12,442 nucleotides of DNA from Clostridia bacterium (GTDB taxonomy: Bacteria; Bacillota; Clostridia; Christensenellales; Aristaeellaceae), in contig JAEDGL010000069.1 of NCBI GenBank assembly GCA_016297535.1, positions 1-12,442 on the forward strand, given 5' to 3'. Every line of letters starts with the position of its first letter. Positions within the stretch are counted from its first letter, which is position 1. Shown here one piece after another: positions 1-6,673 of this stretch. The position numbers and the translations under genes are program-made. The notes under the pieces were generated by a model that made no database searches, was not told the DNA's origin, and worked only from the letters and a program-made list of their open reading frames with translations.

Positions 1-275
1 TGCCCAACGCCTGCGAAACCCGCGTGCTGCTTACCATGAACGCCCGCGAGCTGCGTCACTTTTTCGCCCTGCGCATGTGCAGCCGCGCGCAATGGGAAAT
101 CCGCCAGATGGCCAACGCCATGTTTGAGCAGTGCCTGGCCGTTGCGCCCGCCCTGTTCCGCGACGCGGGCCCGGGCTGCCTGCGCGGCGGCTGCCCCGAG
201 GGCGTCAAGAGCTGCGGGCGCGCAAGCGAGATCCGCCAGCAGCGGGAGGCCTTTTTGCAGCAGCAGGGCTGCTGA
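1..275 (+). CDS. thyX: Flavin-dependent thymidylate synthase ThyX, C-terminal part (5' end outside window)
   Basis: This is the last ~90 codons of a gene that begins before the window; the open frame runs from base 3 without a start and ends in TGA at 273-275. The product would methylate dUMP to dTMP using FAD, NADPH and methylene-tetrahydrofolate, in the cytosol. The visible part carries the diagnostic C-terminal ThyX signature: a conserved NACET segment, then NAREL..FF..R, then RAQWEIR with the conserved arginines near the dUMP/FAD site, then the Clostridia-style cysteine-rich tail (GPGC, GGCPEG, SCG). The first in-frame start codon (GTG at 24) is internal and should not be taken as the gene start. 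rlmB follows 49 bp downstream on the same strand with no terminator between them, so the two are probably co-transcribed. Confidence 0.93.
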   Translation, partial: PNACETRVLLTMNARELRHFFALRMCSRAQWEIRQMANAMFEQCLAVAPALFRDAGPGCLRGGCPEGVKSCGRASEIRQQREAFLQQQGC

Positions 276-324
276 GCGCTGCCCAACCGATTGATCCCCA
301 CCGATACAGACAGGAGAATGAAGC

Positions 325-1434
325 ATGGCATTTTACAAGGATTTTGAAAAGAAAACCCGCCAGCAGAAGCGCGACGCGGCCTTTGCCCGCGGCGGCTTTG
401 AGGACGAGGGCAGCGGCTACCGCTCCGCCCGGCGCGAGGGCGGCCGCGGCGAGGAAAACCCCAAAAAGCGCTATCTCAACGGCAAAAACGGCTACGGCGA
501 GCACATGCCCCGCAACCAGAAGGCGGACAGGCCCGCTTACGAAAAAAGCCGCTACGAAAAGAAGCCGCAGGACAAGCCCTTCCGCTCCGCTCCCAGGCGC
601 GACGAGAACTCTGGCCGCCCCGCTCCCGGACGCGACGAGATCTATGCCCGTCCCGTGGCGCCCGCGCCCGCGCAGTACGGCCCCCTGACCGATGACGACG
701 GCGATGTGGTGCCCAACGAGAACCTGCTTTCCGGCCGCAACCCCATCCGCGAGGCGCTCAAGTCCGGCCGCGATATCGAAAAGCTGCTGGTTGCCCGCGG
801 AGAGCTCAGCGGCTCCGCCCGCGAAATCGTGCAGATGGCCAGGGAAAAGCGCGTGCCCGTGCAGGAGGTGGACCGCGCCCGCCTGGACGCCATCACCCCT
901 CACCATCAGGGCATGCTGGCCTTTGCCAGCGCCTATCAGTACAGCACCGTGGAGGCCATGCTGCAGCTGGCTCAGGAGCGCGGCGAGGCGCCCTTCCTGG
1001 TGCTGCTGGACGGGCTGACCGATCCCCACAACCTGGGCGCCATCATCCGCACCGCCGAATGCGCCGGCGCGCATGGCGTTATTGTGCAGGAGCGCCGCGC
1101 CGTGGGGCTGACTCCCGCCGCCGTCAAGGCCAGCGCCGGGGCGGTGGAATACCTGCCCGTGGCGCGCGTGACCAACCTGGCCAACACCATCGAGGTGCTC
1201 AAGGCGCAAAACATCTGGGCCTATGCCGCCGATATGAGCGGCGAGGATTATACCCGAACCGATTTCTCCGGCGGCGTGGCGCTGGTCATCGGCGCAGAGG
1301 GCGAGGGCGTTGGCCGCCGCGTGCTGGAGGTATGCGACAAAACCGTGTCCCTGCCCATCAGGGGCAAGCTGGACAGCCTCAATGCCAGCGTGGCGGCGGG
1401 AATTCTGATGTACGCCGTCATGCGCCAGCGCTGA
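325..1434 (+). CDS. rlmB: 23S rRNA (guanosine-2'-O)-methyltransferase RlmB, TrmH/SPOUT family, with long N-terminal extension
   Basis: Product of 369 residues; the usual RlmB is about 245. Residues 1 to ~130 are a low-complexity, K/R/D/E/P-rich and probably disordered extension that includes two copies of an APxRDExxxRP pattern near residues 93-115. The enzyme proper starts at NLLSGRNPIREAL (133-145), the L30e-like RNA-binding domain. The SPOUT methyltransferase domain follows, with motif 1 DPHNLGAIIRTAE (233-245), motif 2 VIGAEGEGV (321-329) and motif 3 LPIRGKLDSLNASVAAG (343-359); N236, R242, E325 and N353 are the expected SAM/knot and catalytic-site residues. By family, it methylates the 2'-OH of the G2251-equivalent in 23S rRNA. 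The start ATG is supported by AGGAG at 311-315. The next gene begins 1 bp after the stop, implying translational coupling. A related TrmH-family specificity (tRNA Gm18 or thiostrepton-resistance type) is less likely given the neighbours. Confidence 0.93.
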   Translation: MAFYKDFEKKTRQQKRDAAFARGGFEDEGSGYRSARREGGRGEENPKKRYLNGKNGYGEHMPRNQKADRPAYEKSRYEKKPQDKPFRSAPRRDENSGRPAPGRDEIYARPVAPAPAQYGPLTDDDGDVVPNENLLSGRNPIREALKSGRDIEKLLVARGELSGSAREIVQMAREKRVPVQEVDRARLDAITPHHQGMLAFASAYQYSTVEAMLQLAQERGEAPFLVLLDGLTDPHNLGAIIRTAECAGAHGVIVQERRAVGLTPAAVKASAGAVEYLPVARVTNLANTIEVLKAQNIWAYAADMSGEDYTRTDFSGGVALVIGAEGEGVGRRVLEVCDKTVSLPIRGKLDSLNASVAAGILMYAVMRQR

Positions 1435-1435
1435 A

Positions 1436-1945
1436 ATGAAGCCCCTTCTGTATGTGGACGGGTACAACATCATCGGCGCCTGGCCGGCAGCTGCGCAGGC
1501 GGGCTGGCCGCTGGATGAATGCCGCGACCGGCTGATCCACCTGCTGCAGGATTACGCGGGCTACACCGGGCAGGAGGTATGGCTGGTGTTTGACGGCTAC
1601 CGGGCCGACCGCCAGGTGCGAAGCGTGGATGAGCGCGATGGGCTGACCATTGTTTATACCCGCCACGGCGAAACCGCCGACCACTTTATCGAGCGCCAGT
1701 GCCAGCAGCTGCCCAAATACCGCGAGGCGCGCGTGGCCACCAGCGACGGCGTGGAGCAGACCATCATCCTGGGCCGGGGCGCAACGCGCATCAGCGCGCG
1801 GGAGCTGTGGCGCGAGCTGAACGCCGAGCGCTCCTCGGGCCGCGACCGGCACTGCATGCCGTCCGCCCAGCAGCGCACCTCGCTGGGGGCGGCGCTTTCC
1901 CGCGAGCAGTACGCGGAGCTGGACAGGCTTCGCAGGCAAAAATAA
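1436..1945 (+). CDS. rae1: NYN-domain ribosome-associated endoribonuclease Rae1 (YacP family)
   Basis: A 169-residue NYN/PIN-like protein. It opens with the family hallmark LYVDGYNIIGAW (residues 5-16), continues with VWLVFDGYRAD (48-58), then a TRHGETADHFIE segment (75-86) and ATSDGVEQTIILGRGA (101-116). The acidic residues D8, D53, D82 and D104 are placed as the metal-binding cluster of a PIN-type nuclease. In Bacillus subtilis the homologue (YacP/Rae1) cleaves mRNA inside the ribosomal A site; the same role is inferred here from the family and from the identical context, rlmB immediately before and sigH after. The ATG lies 1 bp after the rlmB stop, so it probably depends on coupling with rlmB translation. 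The C-terminal ~35 residues are basic and consistent with ribosome/RNA contact. Confidence 0.92.
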   Translation: MKPLLYVDGYNIIGAWPAAAQAGWPLDECRDRLIHLLQDYAGYTGQEVWLVFDGYRADRQVRSVDERDGLTIVYTRHGETADHFIERQCQQLPKYREARVATSDGVEQTIILGRGATRISARELWRELNAERSSGRDRHCMPSAQQRTSLGAALSREQYAELDRLRRQK

Positions 1946-1978
1946 TTCCATTTCTGTTTAAAGGCAGGTGAGAACCTC

Positions 1979-2731
1979 ATGACCTACGGCGAGGATGAAG
2001 GCTATCTGGAGGACGAGCTGGAGCGGCGCCGGGAGGAGGAAGAACCTCCCCAGGAGCGCGGCGACGGCCTTAATCTGGACAGCAAGTGGGAAAGCACCCT
2101 GTCCACCCGCTTTGCCGATATGCCGGATGAACAGGTTGTGGGGCAGGCGCAGCAGGGCGACAGCGTAGCCATTGAATTTCTGCTGAGCAAATACAAAAAC
2201 TTTGTGCGCTCCAAGGCGCGCAGCTATTTTCTCATCGGTGCGGATCACGAGGACATCGTGCAGGAAGGCATGATCGGCCTGTTCAAGGCCATCCGCGATT
2301 ATCAGGCCGAGCGGCTTTCCTCCTTCCGGGCGTTTGCGGAACTGTGCATCACCCGCCAGATCATTACCGCCATCAAAACGGCCACCCGGCAAAAGCATGT
2401 GCCGCTCAACTCCTATGTATCGCTCAACAAACCCATCTACGATGAGGAATCCGACCGCACCCTGATGGATGTGATTGTGGAGGGCCGCGCGCAAAACCCC
2501 GAGGAGCTGATCATCGACCGCGAAAACCTCGTCTCCCTGCGCGATCAGGTGGATCAGGTGCTCAGCTCCCTGGAGCAGGATGTGCTCAACGCCTATCTGG
2601 ATGGCAAAAGCTATCAGGAAATTGCCGATAAGCTGGGCCGGCATGTCAAATCCATCGATAATGCCCTGCAGCGCGTGAAGCGCAAGCTGGAAAAATTTCT
2701 GGAAGAAACCAGAGCCAAAGAGGAAGAATAG
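1979..2731 (+). CDS. sigH: RNA polymerase sigma-H factor (stationary phase / sporulation onset)
   Basis: A 250-residue sigma-70 family protein, nearly identical over long stretches to Bacillus-type SigH. Region 2 spans about residues 50-140 and includes KYKNFVRSKARSYFL and the core-binding/-10-reading segment GADHEDIVQEGMIGLFKAIRD; the conserved ITRQIITAIKTATRQKH lies at 124-140. Region 4 carries the helix-turn-helix at about 210-232 (KSYQEIADKLGRHVKSIDNAL) and the basic tail QRVKRKLEKFL. In Bacillus it directs early sporulation and competence genes; in Clostridia it is an early sporulation sigma. The start is fixed by AGGTGAG at 1966-1972, 6 bp before ATG; the resulting N-terminus has ~45 extra residues, very acidic/charged (EDELERRREEEE), relative to the ~218-residue Bacillus protein. 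It is 33 bp after rae1 and is followed by a hairpin terminator. Confidence 0.97.
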   Translation: MTYGEDEGYLEDELERRREEEEPPQERGDGLNLDSKWESTLSTRFADMPDEQVVGQAQQGDSVAIEFLLSKYKNFVRSKARSYFLIGADHEDIVQEGMIGLFKAIRDYQAERLSSFRAFAELCITRQIITAIKTATRQKHVPLNSYVSLNKPIYDEESDRTLMDVIVEGRAQNPEELIIDRENLVSLRDQVDQVLSSLEQDVLNAYLDGKSYQEIADKLGRHVKSIDNALQRVKRKLEKFLEETRAKEEE

Positions 2732-2735
2732 GGGT

Positions 2736-2775
2736 AGCAAAAGGGCGGGGGATGGTCTTCGCCCTTTGCTGTTTT
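2736..2775 (+). terminator. Rho-independent terminator after sigH
   Basis: Inverted repeat AGCAAAAGGGCG / CGCCCTTTGCT (2736-2747 with 2760-2770, one bulged A in the left arm), GC-rich at the loop side, followed by GTTTTC at 2771-2776. It begins 5 bp after the sigH stop. It separates the thyX-rlmB-rae1-sigH block from the FHA-SEDS-PBP operon. The T tract is short, so partial read-through into the next operon is possible. Confidence 0.75.
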
Positions 2776-2803
2776 CATCCGCGTTAAAGGAGGTGCTTTT
2801 TCC

Positions 2804-3838
2804 GTGCCCGATCATGTGTACGAGGTTGTCGCGCAGGCCGCGCGGTACTGGTTTTTGTTCTGGATGGCGCTCATCGCCTGGCGCAGCTGGCGGTGGTACC
2901 GCAAGGATGGCCGGGCGGCGAAAAAGCGGCTGAAGCTTTTGCCGGATGCAGGCTTTGTGGGCGAAATGGTGGTGACCGACGGCGGGGACGAGATTGCGCG
3001 CGGCACCGTGTACCCCGTGCCCCGGGAGGGCACGCTGGGCCTGGCGCGCACCAACGACCTGTACCTGCCCGCGGAGGGCGTGGAGCGCAGGCATCTGTGG
3101 TTTCGGTATGAGGATCAGAAGGGGCTGCTGGTGGAGCCGTTTGGCAAAAACCCCCTCAATGTGGACGGCGAGGATTTTGAAGGCCGCCGGCATCCCCTGT
3201 ACATGGCGCACGGCTCCCAGCTTACCGTGGGCGGCATACGCATGAGGCTGCGGCTGTTTGCCGGCTTTGAAAGCGTAGGGCACGCCCCGCGCCGCGATGC
3301 GGCGGAGATCGAAAACCAGCCCCGTCCGGAGGCGGCTGCGCTGTCTCCCGAGCAGTTTGCGCAAATGCAGCAGATGGTGCTGGAGCAGATGCAGCAGGCC
3401 TATCAGCAGGGCTACCGGCAAGCTATGGCCCAGCAGAGCGCGCAGCCCGTGCAGCCAGTGCAGCCCGTACAGCCTGTGCAGCCCGTGCAGGAGCAGCCGC
3501 AGGAAACCGTGCAGCCCGCCTGCGCCTACGACGGCGGCCCCGACGCCCTGCCCTACGACATGGCGCAGATCGCCCGGGAGGAGGGCATGGTGGACAACAG
3601 CATTTACATGCGTCCCGCCGGGCAGAAAAAGCCGGAGCCTGCGTCCCGGGAACCGCAGCCGGAAACGGTGTTCTATCCGCCGGTTATGGATGAGGAGGAC
3701 GACCAGGAGGAGGAGGACTGGGTGCTGGAGCCGCAGGAGGATGCGCTGCCCAGAAGCGCCTATGTGGGCCAGGATGAGGCCGAACGCGCCAAGCGCGAGG
3801 TTTGGGATAAAGTTTTCGGGGGAGGCAGCAGAGGATGA
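2804..3838 (+). CDS. Membrane-anchored FHA-like protein of a cell-wall (SEDS/PBP) operon
   Basis: A 344-residue protein starting at GTG, placed by a strong AAAGGAGGTG at 2786-2795. An aromatic-rich hydrophobic segment (about residues 14-32) followed by basic residues looks like a single N-terminal membrane anchor. Residues ~70-155 form a forkhead-associated fold: LGLARTNDLYL (78-88), VERRH (93-97), KNPLNVDGE and SQLTVGGIRMRLRLF align with the FHA pattern GR..xNDI.L / VSRxH / NG..VNG / L..GD.I.ig...l.f. The canonical pThr-contacting Arg (after Gly79) and Ser (before RRH) are Leu80 and Glu94 here. After it come a Q/M-rich coiled-like stretch (184-210), five QPV repeats and an acidic tail. The stop overlaps the next start by 4 bp. 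FHA proteins beside FtsW/RodA and PBP genes occur in Clostridia and Actinobacteria, where they connect wall synthesis to Ser/Thr kinases; no kinase gene is visible here. Confidence 0.82.
   Translation: MPDHVYEVVAQAARYWFLFWMALIAWRSWRWYRKDGRAAKKRLKLLPDAGFVGEMVVTDGGDEIARGTVYPVPREGTLGLARTNDLYLPAEGVERRHLWFRYEDQKGLLVEPFGKNPLNVDGEDFEGRRHPLYMAHGSQLTVGGIRMRLRLFAGFESVGHAPRRDAAEIENQPRPEAAALSPEQFAQMQQMVLEQMQQAYQQGYRQAMAQQSAQPVQPVQPVQPVQPVQEQPQETVQPACAYDGGPDALPYDMAQIAREEGMVDNSIYMRPAGQKKPEPASREPQPETVFYPPVMDEEDDQEEEDWVLEPQEDALPRSAYVGQDEAERAKREVWDKVFGGGSRG
3443..3487 (+). repeat. Five tandem 9-bp units encoding (Gln-Pro-Val)5
   Basis: Five in-frame copies of CAGCCNGTN (CAGCCCGTG, CAGCCAGTG, CAGCCCGTA, CAGCCTGTG, CAGCCCGTG) encode QPV repeated from residue 214 of the FHA-like protein. 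The copies differ only at third codon positions, so the peptide repeat is maintained while the DNA has drifted. It probably forms an extended Pro/Gln linker between the FHA-like domain and the acidic C-terminus, and it may vary in copy number between strains. Confidence 0.9.
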
Positions 3839-5169
3839 GCAAAAAGAAAAACGACCTCTCCCGCGCCCAGCGCCGCGAAAACGAAAGGACGGCCGCCAAA
3901 AGGCGGCGCAGGCCGGACCGGCGGCTGGTTTCGGCCATGATGCTGTTTTTCTTCAGCGCCTTTCTGTTGATTTCCCTCAACGGCGAAATCCGCCTGGACG
4001 GGTTTGTGCTTGCGGCGGTGGTGCCGCTGATGCTGTATATCGCCATCATGTGGATGCCGCGCTTTTTTCCCGCGGACAAGCTGCTGCTGGCCATTGCCAA
4101 TTTTCTGTGCGCGCTGGGCGTGCTGGTGCTGTACGTAACCGACCGGGGCGCGGGCACCTCCCGCGGCGTGCAGCAGGCCATGTATTACGGCGTGGGCATT
4201 CTGGCCATGCTGGTGTGCATTCTGCTGGTGCGCTACGTCCGGCGGTGGGATTTTCTGATTGCGCTGATCATGCTGGGCTCGGCGGGGCTGATGGTGCTGC
4301 CCCTGGCCATCGGCACGGAGCAGAACGGCGCCACCAACTGGATTGTGATCAGCGGCATCAGCCTGCAGCCCAGCGAAATGGTGAAAATCGCGCTGCTGCT
4401 GATTCTGGGCTGGTACATGAGCCAGCACCGGTTCTGGCCGTGGTTTCTGTTTGCGGGCTTCTGCCTGCTTGCGCTGATGCTGCAAAAGGATCTGGGCACG
4501 GCGCTTATCTACTACACCACCACGCTGTTCCTGTTCTGGGCCACCACGGGCAACCTGCCGCTGACCGGCCTTGGCGTGCTGGGCGGCTGCGGCGCGGCGG
4601 TGGCGGGCTACCAGATGTTTGCCCATGTCAAAAAGCGCGTGGCCATCTGGCGCAATCCCTGGCTGTACTATGAAACCAGCGGCTACCAGATGGTGCAGGC
4701 GCTGATGGCCATCGCCTCCGGCGGGCTGTTTGGCGTGGGGCTGGGGCTTGGCTCGCCCCGGGTGATTCCCGTGTACTTTTCCGATGCGATTTTCGCCGTC
4801 ATCTGCGAGCAGTTCGGCATTCTGTTTGGCGTGCTGGTGCTGGTGATGTACGTTATCCTCATCCTGCGGGGCGCGTCCATCGCCAACAGCGCGCGCAGCA
4901 GCTTTCACGCCATCCTCGCCATGGGCGCCACGGTCATGCTGGGCGTGCAGACGTTTGTCATCATCGGCGGCGTGATGAAGCTGATCCCCCTCACGGGCGT
5001 TACCATGCCCTTTGTCAGCTACGGCGGCACATCGCTGGTAAGCTGCATGGGGCTGATCGGGCTTATTCAGGGCGTGTCCAGCGTAAATCAGGATGATCTG
5101 GACTACGACTACCAGATCAGCCGTTCCCTGCAGGAGATGTACGGCATGCCGGAAGCGGAGGAATACTGA
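3835..5169 (+). CDS. FtsW/RodA/SpoVE-family SEDS peptidoglycan glycosyltransferase
   Basis: A 444-residue polytopic membrane protein with about ten hydrophobic segments after a cytosolic, strongly basic N-terminal tail of ~30 residues (many Lys/Arg). SEDS signatures are present: TNWI...GISLQPSEMVK with Q178-P-S-E181, the loop QKDLGTAL with D219 at the conserved catalytic-aspartate position, and PFVSYGGTS (S395-S400 in SYGGTS) in the last part. By family it polymerises lipid II glycan strands in the membrane together with a partner class B PBP, and such a PBP gene follows 1 bp downstream. The start ATG overlaps the previous stop (ATGA), which implies translational coupling with the FHA-like gene. 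Whether it serves division, elongation or sporulation cannot be decided from sequence alone; FtsW/RodA/SpoVE members share all visible motifs. Confidence 0.95.
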   Translation: MSKKKNDLSRAQRRENERTAAKRRRRPDRRLVSAMMLFFFSAFLLISLNGEIRLDGFVLAAVVPLMLYIAIMWMPRFFPADKLLLAIANFLCALGVLVLYVTDRGAGTSRGVQQAMYYGVGILAMLVCILLVRYVRRWDFLIALIMLGSAGLMVLPLAIGTEQNGATNWIVISGISLQPSEMVKIALLLILGWYMSQHRFWPWFLFAGFCLLALMLQKDLGTALIYYTTTLFLFWATTGNLPLTGLGVLGGCGAAVAGYQMFAHVKKRVAIWRNPWLYYETSGYQMVQALMAIASGGLFGVGLGLGSPRVIPVYFSDAIFAVICEQFGILFGVLVLVMYVILILRGASIANSARSSFHAILAMGATVMLGVQTFVIIGGVMKLIPLTGVTMPFVSYGGTSLVSCMGLIGLIQGVSSVNQDDLDYDYQISRSLQEMYGMPEAEEY

Positions 5170-5170
5170 T

Positions 5171-6592
5171 ATGAAACAGCAAAAACTGCGCTTTCGGGTG
5201 CTTACGCTGATCACCATCGCCCTGCTGGTCATCTCCGGCGCGTACGGGGTGTACTCCGTATCCGCCTACGGCAGCCGCTGGGTATCCAGCGCGCGCAACA
5301 CCCGCTACCGCAGCGCCAAAAGCAGCGTGATTCCCGGCGATATTCTGGACCGCAACGGCGTGGTGGTGGCCACCTCCGATGAAAACGGCAAGCACGTTTA
5401 CCAGAGCAACACCCTCAGCCGCTCCAGCATGGTGCACCTGATCGGCGATACCGAGGGCAACGTGGCCAACGGCGTGGAATCCTTTCAGGCCAATTATCTG
5501 CTGGGCTTTGAAACCAGCCTGTCCGAGCGCGTCAACGCCCTGCTGGATGGCGAGCAGCGCAGGGGCGATACCGTGGTGATTACCGCCGACAGCAGGCTGC
5601 AAACCGAAATTGTACAGATTTTTCGCAACACCGCCAGCACCAGGGGCAAGTGCGGCGCGGCGGTGGTGCTCAACTACCGGACCGGCGAGGTGCTGGCGCT
5701 GGTCAGCCTGCCGGTGTACGATCCGCAGAACATTACCGATACCGTGCGCCAGTCCTCCCAGCACCCCTACTGGAACCGCGCGCTGCAAAGCCTGATGCCG
5801 CCGGGCTCCACCTTTAAAATCATCACCGCCGCGGCCGCGCTGGAGAACCTGGCCAACCCGCAAAACGCGCTGTTTACCTGCACCGGCGCCACCCAGGTGA
5901 TGGACCGGATGGTAACCGACTACGGCAACGCCCAGCACGGCGAAATCAGCCTGGCGCGGGCCTTCCGCGTAAGCTGCAACAATGTGTTTGCGCAAACCGC
6001 CCTCATCATTGGCGACAGCGCGCTGCGCAAAACGGCGGAACGCTTTGGCTTTAACGATAATTTTCTGTTTCGCGATCTGGTGGTGGAAAACAGCCGCTAT
6101 CCCACCACCAACCGCAACAGCTTTGAAATTGCGTGGAGCGGCGTGGGCCAGAGCCAGGTGGCGGTAACGCCCCTGCACATGTGCATGATTGCCGCGGCCA
6201 TTGCCAACGACGGCGTGATGATGGAGCCCCGGCTGCTAAGCCGCGTGCAAAGCCCTGCCGGCACCGTGCGCATGCGATCCTCTGGCAAGGCGTACCGCAC
6301 CGTTTGCTCGCCGGAAACCGCGCAGATTCTGGACGGCTACATGAAGGACGCCGTGCAAAACGGCACCGGCACCCGCGCCAAAGTGGACGGATTGACTATC
6401 GCCGGCAAAACCGGCAGCGCAGAGGGCTCCGCCAACGGCAGGGATGTGACCCATGCCTGGTTTACCGGCTACATCGACAGCGACCGCTATCCCTACGCCG
6501 TGTGCGTGCTGGTGGAGGAGGGCGGCACGGGCGGCAGCGTGGCCGCGCCGGTGGCGCAAAAGATATTTGCCTACCTCAAGCAGCATTACTAA
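5171..6592 (+). CDS. Class B penicillin-binding protein (peptidoglycan D,D-transpeptidase)
   Basis: A 473-residue protein from ATG 5171, set by GGAGGA at 5157-5162; an upstream in-frame start at 5093 lies inside the SEDS gene and has no such site. A short basic start and one transmembrane helix (about residues 8-32) precede the extracytoplasmic part, with the class B N-terminal motif IPGDILDRNG where the usual RG is PG. The transpeptidase domain has all three active-site motifs: SxxK at S213-T-F-K216 (acylated serine S213), SxN at S268-C-N270 and KTG at K413-T-G415. It crosslinks stem peptides outside the membrane and is the β-lactam target. It is small for its class and has no PASTA repeats, resembling PbpA-type proteins paired with RodA-type SEDS. 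One base separates it from the SEDS gene, so the two are expected to be produced together as a polymerase/crosslinker pair. Confidence 0.95.
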   Translation: MKQQKLRFRVLTLITIALLVISGAYGVYSVSAYGSRWVSSARNTRYRSAKSSVIPGDILDRNGVVVATSDENGKHVYQSNTLSRSSMVHLIGDTEGNVANGVESFQANYLLGFETSLSERVNALLDGEQRRGDTVVITADSRLQTEIVQIFRNTASTRGKCGAAVVLNYRTGEVLALVSLPVYDPQNITDTVRQSSQHPYWNRALQSLMPPGSTFKIITAAAALENLANPQNALFTCTGATQVMDRMVTDYGNAQHGEISLARAFRVSCNNVFAQTALIIGDSALRKTAERFGFNDNFLFRDLVVENSRYPTTNRNSFEIAWSGVGQSQVAVTPLHMCMIAAAIANDGVMMEPRLLSRVQSPAGTVRMRSSGKAYRTVCSPETAQILDGYMKDAVQNGTGTRAKVDGLTIAGKTGSAEGSANGRDVTHAWFTGYIDSDRYPYAVCVLVEEGGTGGSVAAPVAQKIFAYLKQHY

Positions 6593-6613
6593 GCCGCCCT
6601 GCGGCGGATGATT

Positions 6614-6673
6614 CTGTGCATGCCTGCATATCCTTCTGCTGAGAAAGCAGCAAGGAGGACATGGCATGCACAG
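6614..6673 (+). promoter_or_regulatory. Two-tier RNA hairpin enclosing the RBS and start codon of the P-loop ATPase gene
   Basis: Outer arms CTGTGCATGCC (6614-6624) and GGCATGCACAG (6663-6673) are perfect 11-bp inverted repeats; the right arm contains the ATG at 6666. Inside them TCCTTCTGCT (6631-6640) pairs with AGCAG-c-AAGGA (6646-6656, one bulged C) around a GAGAA loop and buries most of the AAGGAGG Shine-Dalgarno (6652-6658). The folded RNA would block initiation; opening it, by ribosomes, a ligand or temperature, would allow it. TTTTCATTTT follows the outer stem, so a terminator-like role is a secondary possibility. Complementarity is directly visible; the regulatory role is inference. 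Confidence 0.55.

Noticed and set aside
205..1473. Long (422-codon) open frame antisense to rlmB, with similar long antisense frames at 1958-3421, 3760-5232, 5117-6178 and 6576-7760
   Set aside because: GC-rich codon usage removes stop codons from opposite frames. The translations are Ala/Gly/His-rich with no domain, they span several real genes, and the opposite frames carry clear protein families.
3443..3487. Short tandem repeats as a CRISPR or recombination array
   Set aside because: 9-bp units in frame inside a gene, without spacers; simply a peptide repeat.
3297..4673. 458-codon plus-strand frame overlapping the FHA-like and SEDS genes
   Set aside because: The translation is Arg/Ser/Cys/Pro-rich, with no domain or ribosome site, and crosses the boundary of two well-supported genes.
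5093..5170. Upstream start for the penicillin-binding protein
   Set aside because: It would add a hydrophilic, Arg/Thr-rich stretch inside the SEDS gene before the membrane helix. ATG 5171 has GGAGGA at the right distance and gives a normal signal anchor.
6593..6607. Small CCGCC / GGCGG hairpin right after the penicillin-binding protein gene
   Set aside because: Only 5 bp, with no T tract; too weak to call a terminator.
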